Shown: in pieces, positions 1 through 4,994 of the stretch
Numbering within the stretch: the first letter of the stretch is position 1
Layout: each line of letters begins with the position of its first letter
Assembly: GCA_024642805.1 (NCBI GenBank)
Contig: JAHEAK010000175.1
Span: 3,373-8,943 of the forward strand
Reading direction: 5' to 3'
From: Kofleriaceae bacterium
GTDB taxonomy: Bacteria > Myxococcota_A > Polyangia > Haliangiales > Haliangiaceae
DNA: 5,571 nucleotides
Made by a program: the position numbers and the translations under genes
Notes under the pieces: model-generated
The model's input: the letters and a program-made list of their open reading frames with translations, nothing else
What the model was told of the DNA's origin: nothing
Database searches by the model: none

Positions 1-872
1 GCATCATTCATCGCTTGGGTCCGCGCTCCGACAAGCCCTTTGTCGCCTTCGACTGCTCGGCGCTGGCGCCAACCCTCCTGGAGACCGAGCTCTTTGGGCA
101 CGAGAAGGGCGCCTTCACCGGTGCCGGTCGAGCGCGGCGCGGATTGTTTCGAGAAGCGCATGGCGGCACCCTCTTGCTCGATGAGATCGGCGATATCGAT
201 CCGTCCATTCAGAGCAAACTTCTGCGCGTCCTGCAGGAACGAGAGATCAAGCCAGTCGGTTCGGATCAGTTCATCGGCGTCGACGTGCGCATCATCGCGG
301 CTACCAATAAGGACCTGAAGGCGGCGGTCAAGCGCGGCGACTTTCGCGAAGACTTGTACTGGCGTCTGGCAGTGATGCCCATGCAGGTGCCACCGCTGCG
401 CGAACGGGCTGGCGACATCCCGCTCTTGGCAGCGCACATCCTCGCTAGACGTGGTGGTGCCGCTAAGAACTTTGCTGGCGATGAGAGCAAGTACCCATCC
501 AAGATCTCCGCGCGCGCCATGGGCCTCTTGCGCAGCTACCACTGGCCGGGAAACATCCGCGAGCTCGAGAACGTGCTCTCGCGTGCCGCCATTTTGTGTG
601 ACGGTCAGGAGATTCACAGCTCCGACCTAGAAGGCGCCGGGCTCCTCGTGCAGGGCAGCGCAGGGCCCTCTGAGTCGTTGCCGACGGTGGAGAGTGGCAG
701 AGGACGCAAGCTCAAGGATGTGCTCGACGAGACAATCCAGTTAGTTGAGCGCCGAGCCATCGAGGATGCGCTGGAAAAAAGCGCAGGCTCGGCCACGAAG
801 GCCGCCAGGCTCTTGGGCATTAGCCGAGCAACGATCTACAACAAGCTTCACACCTACGGACTTCGACAATGA
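1..872 (+). CDS. Sigma-54-dependent transcriptional activator (NtrC family), C-terminal part, cut by the left edge
   Basis: This is an enhancer-binding ATPase that remodels RNA polymerase-sigma-54 to open promoters. The frame is open from the first full codon (base 3) and 289 residues are visible. Seen in order: a GAFTGA sigma-54 contact loop (bases 108-125), a Walker B stretch (GGTLLLDEIGD), sensor I (IIAATNKDL), the arginine-finger region (FREDLYWRL...PPLRER), sensor II (WPGNIRELENVL), a variable linker, and a Fis-type helix-turn-helix at the very C-terminus (AARLLGISRATIYNKL). Walker A and any receiver, PAS or GAF domain lie upstream of the window. The TTG at base 15 is therefore not a true start: codons before it (IIHR) continue the usual sequence that follows Walker A. 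It may be a two-component response regulator or another sensor type; the missing N-terminus would decide. All key AAA+ motifs in view are intact, so it should be functional. It overlaps the next gene by ATGA, suggesting translational coupling. Confidence 0.95.
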   Translation, partial: IIHRLGPRSDKPFVAFDCSALAPTLLETELFGHEKGAFTGAGRARRGLFREAHGGTLLLDEIGDIDPSIQSKLLRVLQEREIKPVGSDQFIGVDVRIIAATNKDLKAAVKRGDFREDLYWRLAVMPMQVPPLRERAGDIPLLAAHILARRGGAAKNFAGDESKYPSKISARAMGLLRSYHWPGNIRELENVLSRAAILCDGQEIHSSDLEGAGLLVQGSAGPSESLPTVESGRGRKLKDVLDETIQLVERRAIEDALEKSAGSATKAARLLGISRATIYNKLHTYGLRQ

Positions 873-1210
873 GCATGTTCAAACCAGCAGCGAAACTATC
901 GGATTTGGAGGGCGGTGAGATCGTTCCCGTCGAGATCGACGGCGTCCACATGGTGCTCTATGACAGTGGCACGGGTGTGCGAGCCTGTCAGCGCTACTGC
1001 TTGCACCAGGGCTCTGATCTGAGCGAGGGACTCGTCTCTCGCGGCTCGCTCATTTGCGCTGCGCACGGCTGGCGCTTCGATGCGGACACGGGGGTGCATG
1101 ACAAGTCGGCACAAACCTGCTTGGCAACCTACGAGACTCGTCTGGAAGGCGAGCAGATCCTGGTGAATCCCACCCCCATTCGCCGCGGCGAGCCACCTCA
1201 TGATTCCTAA
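869..1210 (+). CDS. Small stand-alone Rieske [2Fe-2S] protein
   Basis: This 113-residue protein is a predicted cytoplasmic electron carrier or redox sensor with a Rieske cluster. The two cluster-binding boxes are complete: C44-L-H46 followed by Q-G, and C63-A-A-H66 followed by G-W-R-F-D, with 16 residues between them and the usual D-x-D-T-G turn after the second box. Length and layout match Rieske ferredoxins of the dioxygenase type (BphF-like) or NirD-like domains, with no signal peptide or membrane segment. An additional Cys40 sits just before box 1. The ATG overlaps the stop codon of the sigma-54 activator (ATGA), with only a weak GGA 8 bases upstream, so translation is probably coupled; ATG 875 is a possible alternative start. 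No oxygenase or nitrite reductase gene is adjacent, so its partner is unknown. It could feed electrons to a distant enzyme, or sense redox state or iron for the regulator; the latter is speculation. Confidence 0.9.
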   Translation: MSMFKPAAKLSDLEGGEIVPVEIDGVHMVLYDSGTGVRACQRYCLHQGSDLSEGLVSRGSLICAAHGWRFDADTGVHDKSAQTCLATYETRLEGEQILVNPTPIRRGEPPHDS

Positions 1211-1222
1211 CCCGGCAAGCCC

Positions 1223-1228
1223 AGGAGA
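1223..1228 (+). promoter_or_regulatory. Shine-Dalgarno of the acyltransferase gene
   Basis: AGGAGA lies 9 bases before ATG 1238, in the 27-base gap after the Rieske gene. It supports this start codon and independent ribosome loading on the third gene of the cluster. Confidence 0.7.
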
Positions 1229-1237
1229 AAAGCGCCG

Positions 1238-2218
1238 ATGCTCGATCTAAAACGTCTGCGTGCCATTCGACTGCACGCGTCCCCCGTCGCACACAAACTG
1301 GTGGGTTCACTGCTACTAGGCCCAAGCTACACCTTGCCGCGACGAACCAAGATCATCGTCGAGGGCCAGGAGAATCTCGTCGAAGAGCCGGCCGTCTTGG
1401 CGATGAATCACACTGACCGCTACAACTACTGGCCCTTTCAGTACTGGCTGTGGCGCGAGCGCAAGCGCTACACGGCCACCTGGGTAAAGGGCAAGTACTA
1501 CGAGAACGCGGTTCTCGCCAAGTTCATGGAGATGACCAACAACATCCCCGCGCCCTCCAAGGGCTACGTGATGACGCGCGATTTCGTCAACGTCGTCGGG
1601 CGTGCACCCAAGGATGAGGAGTACGCGGCTCTGCGTGAGCTGGTCGCGGACACGCAGCCGGCAGCAGGTAGCTTGCCGGAAGCGATTGCTTCCCAGGCCC
1701 GCGACATGCTCGGGCGCGCCTTCAATCCTGCGAACGAGAGCTATGGCCAGTGTGTGTCGCTGCTCTTGCAGGAAATGAACGAGCGCTTCCTGGAGCTCAA
1801 TCAAGAGGCCTTCGACAAGGGACTGCACCTGCTCATCTTTCCGCAGGGCACACGCTCCATCCGGCTCTCGCAAGGGCACATCGGATTGGTGCAGGCGGCG
1901 CTGCGATTCAAGCGAGGCATCTTGCCCATCGGTTGCAATGGTTCCGATGCGGTCTACCCGGGCGGCAATCCCTGGGCGAAGGGTGGCACCATCGTTTATC
2001 GCATCGGCGAGTTCATGCCGTATGAGAGTTTTTCTACGTACCACTTGCCCGAGGGGCTCGACCCCTTTGCTCCAGAGGTCGCGCATCAATACCGAGCGCA
2101 GATGCAAGAGCTCGTCGACCTGGTCATGGAGCGCATCAACCTTCTGCTCGACGGGCGCTATCAATTTGGCGAGGACGAAGCAGGGGACGGCGTCGAAGGC
2201 GCCAATCGCTTCGTGTAG
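1238..2218 (+). CDS. PlsC-like lysophospholipid/glycerophosphate acyltransferase with variant catalytic motifs
   Basis: A 326-residue protein of the 1-acylglycerol-3-phosphate acyltransferase superfamily, which transfers acyl chains to lysophospholipids or related acceptors at the inner face of the membrane. Motif I is read at N57-H58-T-D-R-Y-N63: the invariant His is there, but the H-x4-D aspartate is Asn, with an Asp at H+2 instead. Motif III is F201-P-Q-G-T-R-S207, with Gln for the usual Glu. Motif IV is seen as I-L-P-I-G. Between motifs I and III there are about 140 residues, roughly twice the spacing of E. coli PlsC; the extra part (about residues 104-190) is partly charged and helical-looking. 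There is no obvious signal peptide; a short hydrophobic patch (LVGSLLLG) lies near the N-terminus. A good Shine-Dalgarno precedes the ATG. It is probably co-transcribed with the Rieske gene. The superfamily call is firm; the acceptor, and even whether it is catalytically active, is uncertain. Confidence 0.88.
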   Translation: MLDLKRLRAIRLHASPVAHKLVGSLLLGPSYTLPRRTKIIVEGQENLVEEPAVLAMNHTDRYNYWPFQYWLWRERKRYTATWVKGKYYENAVLAKFMEMTNNIPAPSKGYVMTRDFVNVVGRAPKDEEYAALRELVADTQPAAGSLPEAIASQARDMLGRAFNPANESYGQCVSLLLQEMNERFLELNQEAFDKGLHLLIFPQGTRSIRLSQGHIGLVQAALRFKRGILPIGCNGSDAVYPGGNPWAKGGTIVYRIGEFMPYESFSTYHLPEGLDPFAPEVAHQYRAQMQELVDLVMERINLLLDGRYQFGEDEAGDGVEGANRFV

Positions 2219-2317
2219 GCGAGGAGCGAGCAGGACTCAGCTCGGCAAAACGTGTGTTGGCTCACGCTTCGGTTGGCTTTCGGGCACAGGTCACTGTCGA
2301 TTCCGCCAAGGCCGGGC

Positions 2318-2323
2318 TAAGCT
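2318..2323 (+). promoter_or_regulatory. Possible -10 element (TAAGCT) upstream of the first heme lipoprotein
   Basis: TAAGCT fits the minimal TANNNT form of a -10 box and is preceded by GGGC. It lies about 75 bases before the start codon. No good -35 is seen at the proper distance (TGTCGA at 2295-2300 is poor), so this is only a candidate. Confidence 0.2.
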
Positions 2324-2380
2324 CGTTTGGCCTGGGCGGCGGCACCTGCCCCCGTGGCAATCGTCGATTAACCACTTTTG

Positions 2381-2386
2381 AAGAGG
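2381..2386 (+). promoter_or_regulatory. Shine-Dalgarno-like site of the first heme lipoprotein gene
   Basis: AAGAGG ends 10 bases before ATG 2397. The match is modest and the spacing slightly long, but the signal peptide that begins at this ATG confirms the start. Confidence 0.5.
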
Positions 2387-2396
2387 CTGTTTCTCC

Positions 2397-2759
2397 ATGA
2401 TCCGTACTTCCCTTCTGGCACTCGCACTTTGCTCTCTCTTGACCGCTTGCGGGGACGACGGCGGCGGAGGCGGGAACACAGTCGACTGTGCTCAGTCCAC
2501 GCTGACTTACGACAACTTCGGCAGCCAGTTCATGGATAGTTACTGCCTGGGCTGTCACTCGACCAGCGTCTCCGGTGGCGCGCGCGGAGGAGCACCTGTG
2601 GCCGTCAACTTTGACGAGCTAACCCAGATTCAGACCCAGAAGGGTCGGATCAAGGCGCGGGTCAACGCCAAGACCATGCCGCCCGCGACCGCCAACGCGT
2701 CGCCAAGCCAGGCCGAGATTGACGATCTGGTCGAGTGGATCGACTGCGGCGTCAACTAA
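2397..2759 (+). CDS. Small c-type cytochrome-like lipoprotein, paralogue 1
   Basis: A 120-residue exported lipoprotein with one covalent-heme site, probably an envelope electron carrier. Residues 1-17 form a lipoprotein signal peptide ending in the lipobox L-T-A-C18. A Gly/Asp-rich linker follows (19-28). The heme motif is C50-L-G-C53-H54; Met94 in T-M-P-P is the likely distal heme ligand, as in class I cytochromes c. Two further cysteines, C31 and C117, flank the domain and may form a disulfide joining its ends. The mature domain aligns without any gap to the gene at 2874 (about 40 of 90 positions identical), including Y-D-N-F-G before the heme, S-G-G-x-R and A-P after it, and W-I-D-C-G at the C-terminus. 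Residue +2 after the lipid cysteine is Gly, so outer-membrane sorting is possible but not shown. It resembles domains often annotated as 'cytochrome c' in Myxococcota; its redox partner is unknown. Confidence 0.88.
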   Translation: MIRTSLLALALCSLLTACGDDGGGGGNTVDCAQSTLTYDNFGSQFMDSYCLGCHSTSVSGGARGGAPVAVNFDELTQIQTQKGRIKARVNAKTMPPATANASPSQAEIDDLVEWIDCGVN

Positions 2760-2824
2760 GCTCGCTACCTGTTCTAGGAGCAGCTATTTGCCGAGCAATC
2801 GCCTCTAGCTAGCCGTTCTTCGAG

Positions 2825-2849
2825 GTGCGCCCCTGTAGAGGGGGCACAC
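2825..2849 (+). terminator. Hairpin between the paralogous cytochrome genes (terminator-like or leader structure)
   Basis: GTGCGCCCC (2825-2833) pairs with GGGGCACAC-side bases 2841-2849. There is one C-A mismatch, an optional T-G closing pair (2834-2840) and a 5-base loop (2835-2839). The following bases, CCTTTGTTCC, are only moderately T-rich. It lies more than 60 bases after the first cytochrome stop and 14 bases before the ribosome site of the second. It could thus be a weak intrinsic terminator, or a 5' leader hairpin that affects translation of the second gene. Confidence 0.4.
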
Positions 2850-2863
2850 GCCTTTGTTCCTTC

Positions 2864-2870
2864 GGGAGGA
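2864..2870 (+). promoter_or_regulatory. Strong Shine-Dalgarno of the second heme lipoprotein gene
   Basis: GGGAGGA is the best ribosome site in the window, but it ends only 3 bases before ATG 2874, closer than usual. It fixes the start, which also begins a good lipoprotein signal peptide. Confidence 0.7.
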
Positions 2871-2873
2871 TTC

Positions 2874-3227
2874 ATGATAAAGCCTGCACTTGTCTCACTC
2901 GTGCTCGCATTGGCCGCCTGCTCCTCGGATCCGGCAGCCAACGATGCATCGAGCTGCGACACACTGACCCTCAGCTACGACAACTTCGGGGCGGCCTTCA
3001 TGACCAGCTTTTGCAACGACTGCCACTCGGCCAGCCTGAGCGGCGGCCAGCGGCAAGCGGCACCCACAGGCATCGATTTCGACACCCACGAGGACGTGCT
3101 CGCTCGCTTGGAGCGAATTCGGGCTCGCACCATCGAGGGCACCATGCCGCCCTTCCGCTTTCCGGAGCGACCAAGCGAAGAGCAGCTCGCCGATGTAGCG
3201 CTCTGGATCGATTGCGGCGCGCCTTAG
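2874..3227 (+). CDS. Small c-type cytochrome-like lipoprotein, paralogue 2
   Basis: A 117-residue exported lipoprotein, sister of the gene at 2397. The signal peptide is residues 1-15 with lipobox L-A-A-C16; Ser at +2 would favour outer-membrane sorting under the classical Lol rule, which may not hold in this organism. The heme site is C47-N-D-C50-H51 and the likely axial Met is M91 in G-T-M-P-P. C28 and C114 sit exactly as far apart (86 residues) as C31 and C117 of the paralogue, supporting a conserved disulfide. The mature domains match at about 44% identity without gaps; the 45-65 stretch after S-G-G-x-R is the most divergent. The tandem arrangement suggests an old duplication. The stop codon lies inside the first copy of a 26-base repeat. 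Function beyond probable one-heme electron transfer cannot be given; peroxidase or dehydrogenase partners are possible. Confidence 0.88.
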   Translation: MIKPALVSLVLALAACSSDPAANDASSCDTLTLSYDNFGAAFMTSFCNDCHSASLSGGQRQAAPTGIDFDTHEDVLARLERIRARTIEGTMPPFRFPERPSEEQLADVALWIDCGAP

Positions 3228-3267
3228 TCGGTCGCATCAGTGGCGCGCCCTAGTCGGGCGCGTCTTC
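3216..3267 (+). repeat. Degenerate 26-base tandem duplication overlapping the cytochrome stop codon
   Basis: GGCGCGCCTTAGTCGG (3216-3231) recurs as GGCGCGCCCTAGTCGG (3242-3257), one mismatch in 16, and similarity continues for several bases (TCGCATC against GCGCGTC). The unit is 26 bases. The first copy includes the last codons and TAG stop of the upstream gene; the second copy supplies most of the terminator hairpin. Confidence 0.65.
3242..3264. terminator. Strong hairpin between convergent genes, probable bidirectional terminator
   Basis: GGCGCGCCC (3242-3250) pairs with GGGCGCGTC (3256-3264) around the loop TAGTC: eight Watson-Crick pairs and one G-T. It sits 15 bases after the stop of the plus-strand cytochrome gene and 14 bases beyond the stop of the minus-strand gene, the expected place for a shared terminator. 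The U-tract is poor on both sides (TCTTCGCT on the plus strand), so termination might need Rho or rely on the GC-rich stem alone. Confidence 0.5.
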
Positions 3268-3278
3268 GCTCGCAGTGC

Positions 3279-3560
3279 TCAGGCCTCGACGACGCTGACT
3301 TTATTCCACTGACCCAGGTGCTTCTCGACGTCTATGTAACCCATCGCTCCGAGCTTGGCGATGCACTCGCCGAGCTTCACGCCTGGATTTCGATCTTGTA
3401 GCTGCAGGGCCGCGAAGAGTTCCTGACGGCTGATGGCCTGCTCGCTGACGAGGTACTCGCCGAAGCTCAGTGGCTGCAAGCCGTCTTGCAAGACGTCGAT
3501 GCCGTGGCTCGAGTACTCGAAGTAGTGTGAAATATCGTTGTGAGTGCTTTGTGGTCGCAT
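3279..3560 (-). CDS. Small stand-alone MshEN-like (type II secretion/pilus ATPase N-domain-like) protein
   Basis: A 93-residue cytoplasmic protein resembling the N-terminal domain of GspE/MshE/PilB ATPases, a helical module that in many members binds cyclic di-GMP. Two half-repeats are seen. Residues 32-55 have G34, L37, V38, L48, L52 and Q55 in the positions of the 24-residue MshEN motif. Residues 62-85 have L63, G64, G71 and L82, ending in Trp instead of Gln. A 6-residue spacer (D-R-N-P-G-V) lies between them. The motif arginines are replaced by Ser32 and Lys62, so nucleotide binding is uncertain. Residues 1-28 do not resemble the family. No ATPase domain follows and no secretion gene is adjacent. 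The start is supported only by a weak GGGA 6 bases upstream. The gene is convergent with the cytochrome gene and shares its terminator hairpin. It could be a small signalling or adaptor protein; the role is unknown. Confidence 0.72.
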   Translation of the reverse strand: MRPQSTHNDISHYFEYSSHGIDVLQDGLQPLSFGEYLVSEQAISRQELFAALQLQDRNPGVKLGECIAKLGAMGYIDVEKHLGQWNKVSVVEA

Positions 3561-3588
3561 GGTCAGTCCCGTGCCTTCTAACGCAGTT

Positions 3589-3594
3589 TCTATA
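3589..3594 (-). promoter_or_regulatory. Possible -10 element (TATAGA) for the MshEN-like gene
   Basis: Read on the minus strand, TATAGA lies about 28 bases before ATG 3560 in an AT-richer patch of otherwise GC-rich DNA. No clear -35 is seen, so this is a weak candidate. Confidence 0.25.
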
Positions 3595-3646
3595 CCAACT
3601 TACTGGGCGACGCCAGCACGGAATGTCGGCCGCTTACACCGGCCCC

Positions 3647-3673
3647 GGCTAGCGATCGGCAGCTTGACTAGCC
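3647..3673. repeat. Inverted repeat GGCTAG-N15-CTAGCC
   Basis: A perfect 6-base inverted repeat (3647-3652 and 3668-3673; centres 21 bases apart, two helical turns) lies upstream of the dehydrogenase gene. A third CTAGCC occurs at 3751-3756. The spacing suits a dimeric DNA-binding protein, but six bases is short and chance cannot be excluded. Confidence 0.3.
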
Positions 3674-3751
3674 ACCCATGTGAGACGCCAGGTCGCAAGT
3701 GCTGCCTGCGGTCGCAGCCGTCTTGGTGCTCCCTTCCCCGGCCGTATGCGC

Positions 3752-3757
3752 TAGCCT
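3752..3757 (+). promoter_or_regulatory. Possible -10 element (TAGCCT) giving a near-leaderless transcript for the dehydrogenase
   Basis: TAGCCT fits TANNNT and ends 7 bases before GTG 3765, the position expected when transcription begins at or next to the start codon. This would explain why no Shine-Dalgarno precedes GTG 3765. It conflicts with the alternative start at 3699, so only one of the two readings can be right. Confidence 0.25.
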
Positions 3758-3764
3758 TTGCGAC

Positions 3765-4994
3765 GTGCTCTTTGCTCGCAGGTATGTAGTCGCGCTCGGT
3801 CTGGGGCTGCTTGCCTGTGATAATCCCAAGCTCGCAAGACCGCCGTCGAGCTCGAGCCAGGCTGGCGCCGAGACTCCTGGTGCGGCGGCCCCGAACACGG
3901 CGGCCCCGAAGCCGGCGGACTCCGGGGCACTGCATGAGGTTCCGGCGGCCCAGGCAGCGGGCATTCGCCTCGAGCGCGTGCACCGCAAGCTCAGCAAGCC
4001 ACTGGGCCTGGAGTTCTTTGCCGGCGACCCGCACAAGCGCCTCTTCGTCGTTGAGCAAACCGGAACCATTCGGGCCATCGAGGACGGTGTCATCGACAGT
4101 GTGCCGCTCCTCGACATCAGCAAGGAAATCTCGCGCGAACATAGCGAGCAGGGCCTGCTCGGGCTGGCCTTTCATCCCGACTTTCAGGGCAATCGTCGTC
4201 TCTTCGTGAACTTCACCGATCGCGAGGGCGCTACCCGCGTGGTCGAGTACCGGGCAGCCGATGCGGAGCCGCTGCGCGTCGACAAGAGCTCGGCCAAGCT
4301 CTTGCTCAGGATTGATCAGCCCTGGCGCAATCACAACGGCGGCAACCTCGAGTTCGGGCCCGATGGCGGGTTGTACGTGGGCACCGGCGACGGCGGAGCA
4401 GCCGCTGACCCCAAACGGGCGGCTCAGAATATGTCCAACATGCTCGGGAAGATGCTGCGCATTGAGGTCGACAGCGGCACCGTCAAGGTGGTGCAAAGTG
4501 GGCTGCGAAATCCCTGGCGCTACAGCTTTGATAGCAAGACCGGCGACCTCTACATCGCCGACGTCGGCCAGGACAAGTGGGAGGAAGTCGACGTGGTCGC
4601 CAGCAAGGACATCGAAGGGGCGAACTTTGGTTGGTCGACCTGGGAAGGTCTGCACTGTTTTCGAGACAAGGGCTGCAGTGCCGAGGGCATGAGGGCTCCC
4701 GTGCTCGAGTACGATCATCAAACCGGCTGCTCGGTAACGGGCGGCGAGGTGTATCGCGGCAAAGCCTTGCCCTCCCTGGACGGCATCTACTTCTATTCGG
4801 ATTTCTGCACGGCCATCGTGCGGAGTTTTCGCTGGTCCGAGGGCGTGCTCTCCGATCACTGGGATTGGAAGCAGTCGCTGGATCCCGAGTTTCGCCTCTC
4901 GAACGTCTCGGCCTTCGCAAGCGACCAAGAGGGTGAGCTTTATCTCTTGTCTACCGACGGCTTGATCTACAAACTGGTGCCAGGCACTCCGTGA
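3765..4994 (+). CDS. Lipoprotein PQQ-dependent sugar dehydrogenase (glucose/sorbosone dehydrogenase family)
   Basis: A predicted lipid-anchored periplasmic quinoprotein that oxidises aldoses or similar sugars, of the YliI/aldose sugar dehydrogenase type with a six-bladed beta-propeller. From GTG 3765 it has 409 residues: a signal peptide ending in lipobox L-L-A-C18 (Asp at +2), an Ala/Pro/Ser-rich linker to about residue 65, then the propeller to the end. Family signatures are clear: E-Q-G-L-L-G-L-A-F-H-P, then H190-N-G-G-N with F-G-P-D-G-G-L-Y and G-D-G-G, then L-R248-N-P-W-R, then L-Y-I-A-D-V-G-Q-D-x-W-E-E-V and N-F-G-W-x-x-W-E-G. His190 and Arg248 correspond by motif to the catalytic His and Arg of soluble glucose dehydrogenase. 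Several cysteines in the C-terminal third recall the HHIP-like subgroup. I chose GTG 3765 because it gives a textbook lipoprotein signal; GTG 3699 (22 residues earlier, AGG 6 bases upstream) is possible but would bury it. The true substrate, and PQQ binding, are inferred. The large antisense open frame is a composition shadow. Confidence 0.9.
   Translation: MLFARRYVVALGLGLLACDNPKLARPPSSSSQAGAETPGAAAPNTAAPKPADSGALHEVPAAQAAGIRLERVHRKLSKPLGLEFFAGDPHKRLFVVEQTGTIRAIEDGVIDSVPLLDISKEISREHSEQGLLGLAFHPDFQGNRRLFVNFTDREGATRVVEYRAADAEPLRVDKSSAKLLLRIDQPWRNHNGGNLEFGPDGGLYVGTGDGGAAADPKRAAQNMSNMLGKMLRIEVDSGTVKVVQSGLRNPWRYSFDSKTGDLYIADVGQDKWEEVDVVASKDIEGANFGWSTWEGLHCFRDKGCSAEGMRAPVLEYDHQTGCSVTGGEVYRGKALPSLDGIYFYSDFCTAIVRSFRWSEGVLSDHWDWKQSLDPEFRLSNVSAFASDQEGELYLLSTDGLIYKLVPGTP
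3883..3910 (+). repeat. 13-base direct repeat in the dehydrogenase linker
   Basis: CGGCGGCCCCGAA occurs at 3883-3895 and again, exactly, at 3898-3910. The period of 15 bases keeps frame and encodes A-A-P-N then A-A-P-K in the flexible Ala/Pro linker, suggesting linker growth by slippage. Confidence 0.6.

Larger units (their letters stand above)
2219..2396 (+). other. Intergenic region before the first heme lipoprotein
   Basis: These 178 bases separate the acyltransferase from the first cytochrome. I see no convincing gene: the open frames crossing it are continuations of out-of-frame reading. A short inverted repeat (CGAGC 2227-2231 with GCTCG 2240-2244) just after the stop is too weak to call a terminator. 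A promoter is expected here because the gap is large and the following gene has its own ribosome site. Confidence 0.5.
2760..2873 (+). other. Intergenic region between the two heme lipoproteins
   Basis: These 114 bases carry no gene. They contain CTAG three times (2774, 2805, 2809, the last two fused as CTAGCTAG) and a strong hairpin at 2825-2849, followed by the ribosome site of the next gene. Confidence 0.5.
3561..3764. other. Divergent intergenic region between the MshEN-like gene and the sugar dehydrogenase
   Basis: About 200 bases without a convincing gene. It should hold promoters for both flanking genes. It contains the sequence CTAG at 3649, 3668 and 3751, a GGCCG/CGGCC inverted repeat (3628-3632 with 3640-3644), and a GGCTAG/CTAGCC inverted repeat (3647-3673). 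If the dehydrogenase starts at GTG 3699, the last 66 bases are coding instead. Confidence 0.5.

Noticed and set aside
15..17. TTG as the start codon of the first gene
   Set aside because: The frame is open to the edge, and the residues before it continue the AAA+ domain; starting here would remove Walker A.
1316..2164. Minus-strand open frame of 282 codons opposite the acyltransferase
   Set aside because: It has no recognisable domain, while the plus strand shows acyltransferase motifs, a Shine-Dalgarno and operon spacing.
2227..2244. Hairpin after the acyltransferase stop as a terminator
   Set aside because: The stem is only 5 pairs with an 8-base loop and no T-tract.
1938..2381. Plus-strand open frame running from the acyltransferase into the intergenic region
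   Set aside because: It is mostly an out-of-frame reading of the acyltransferase, Arg/Ser-rich, with no motif and no ribosome site.
3628..3644. GGCCG/CGGCC inverted repeat as an operator or terminator
   Set aside because: Five GC-only pairs are common by chance in DNA of this composition, and no T-tract or second copy supports it.
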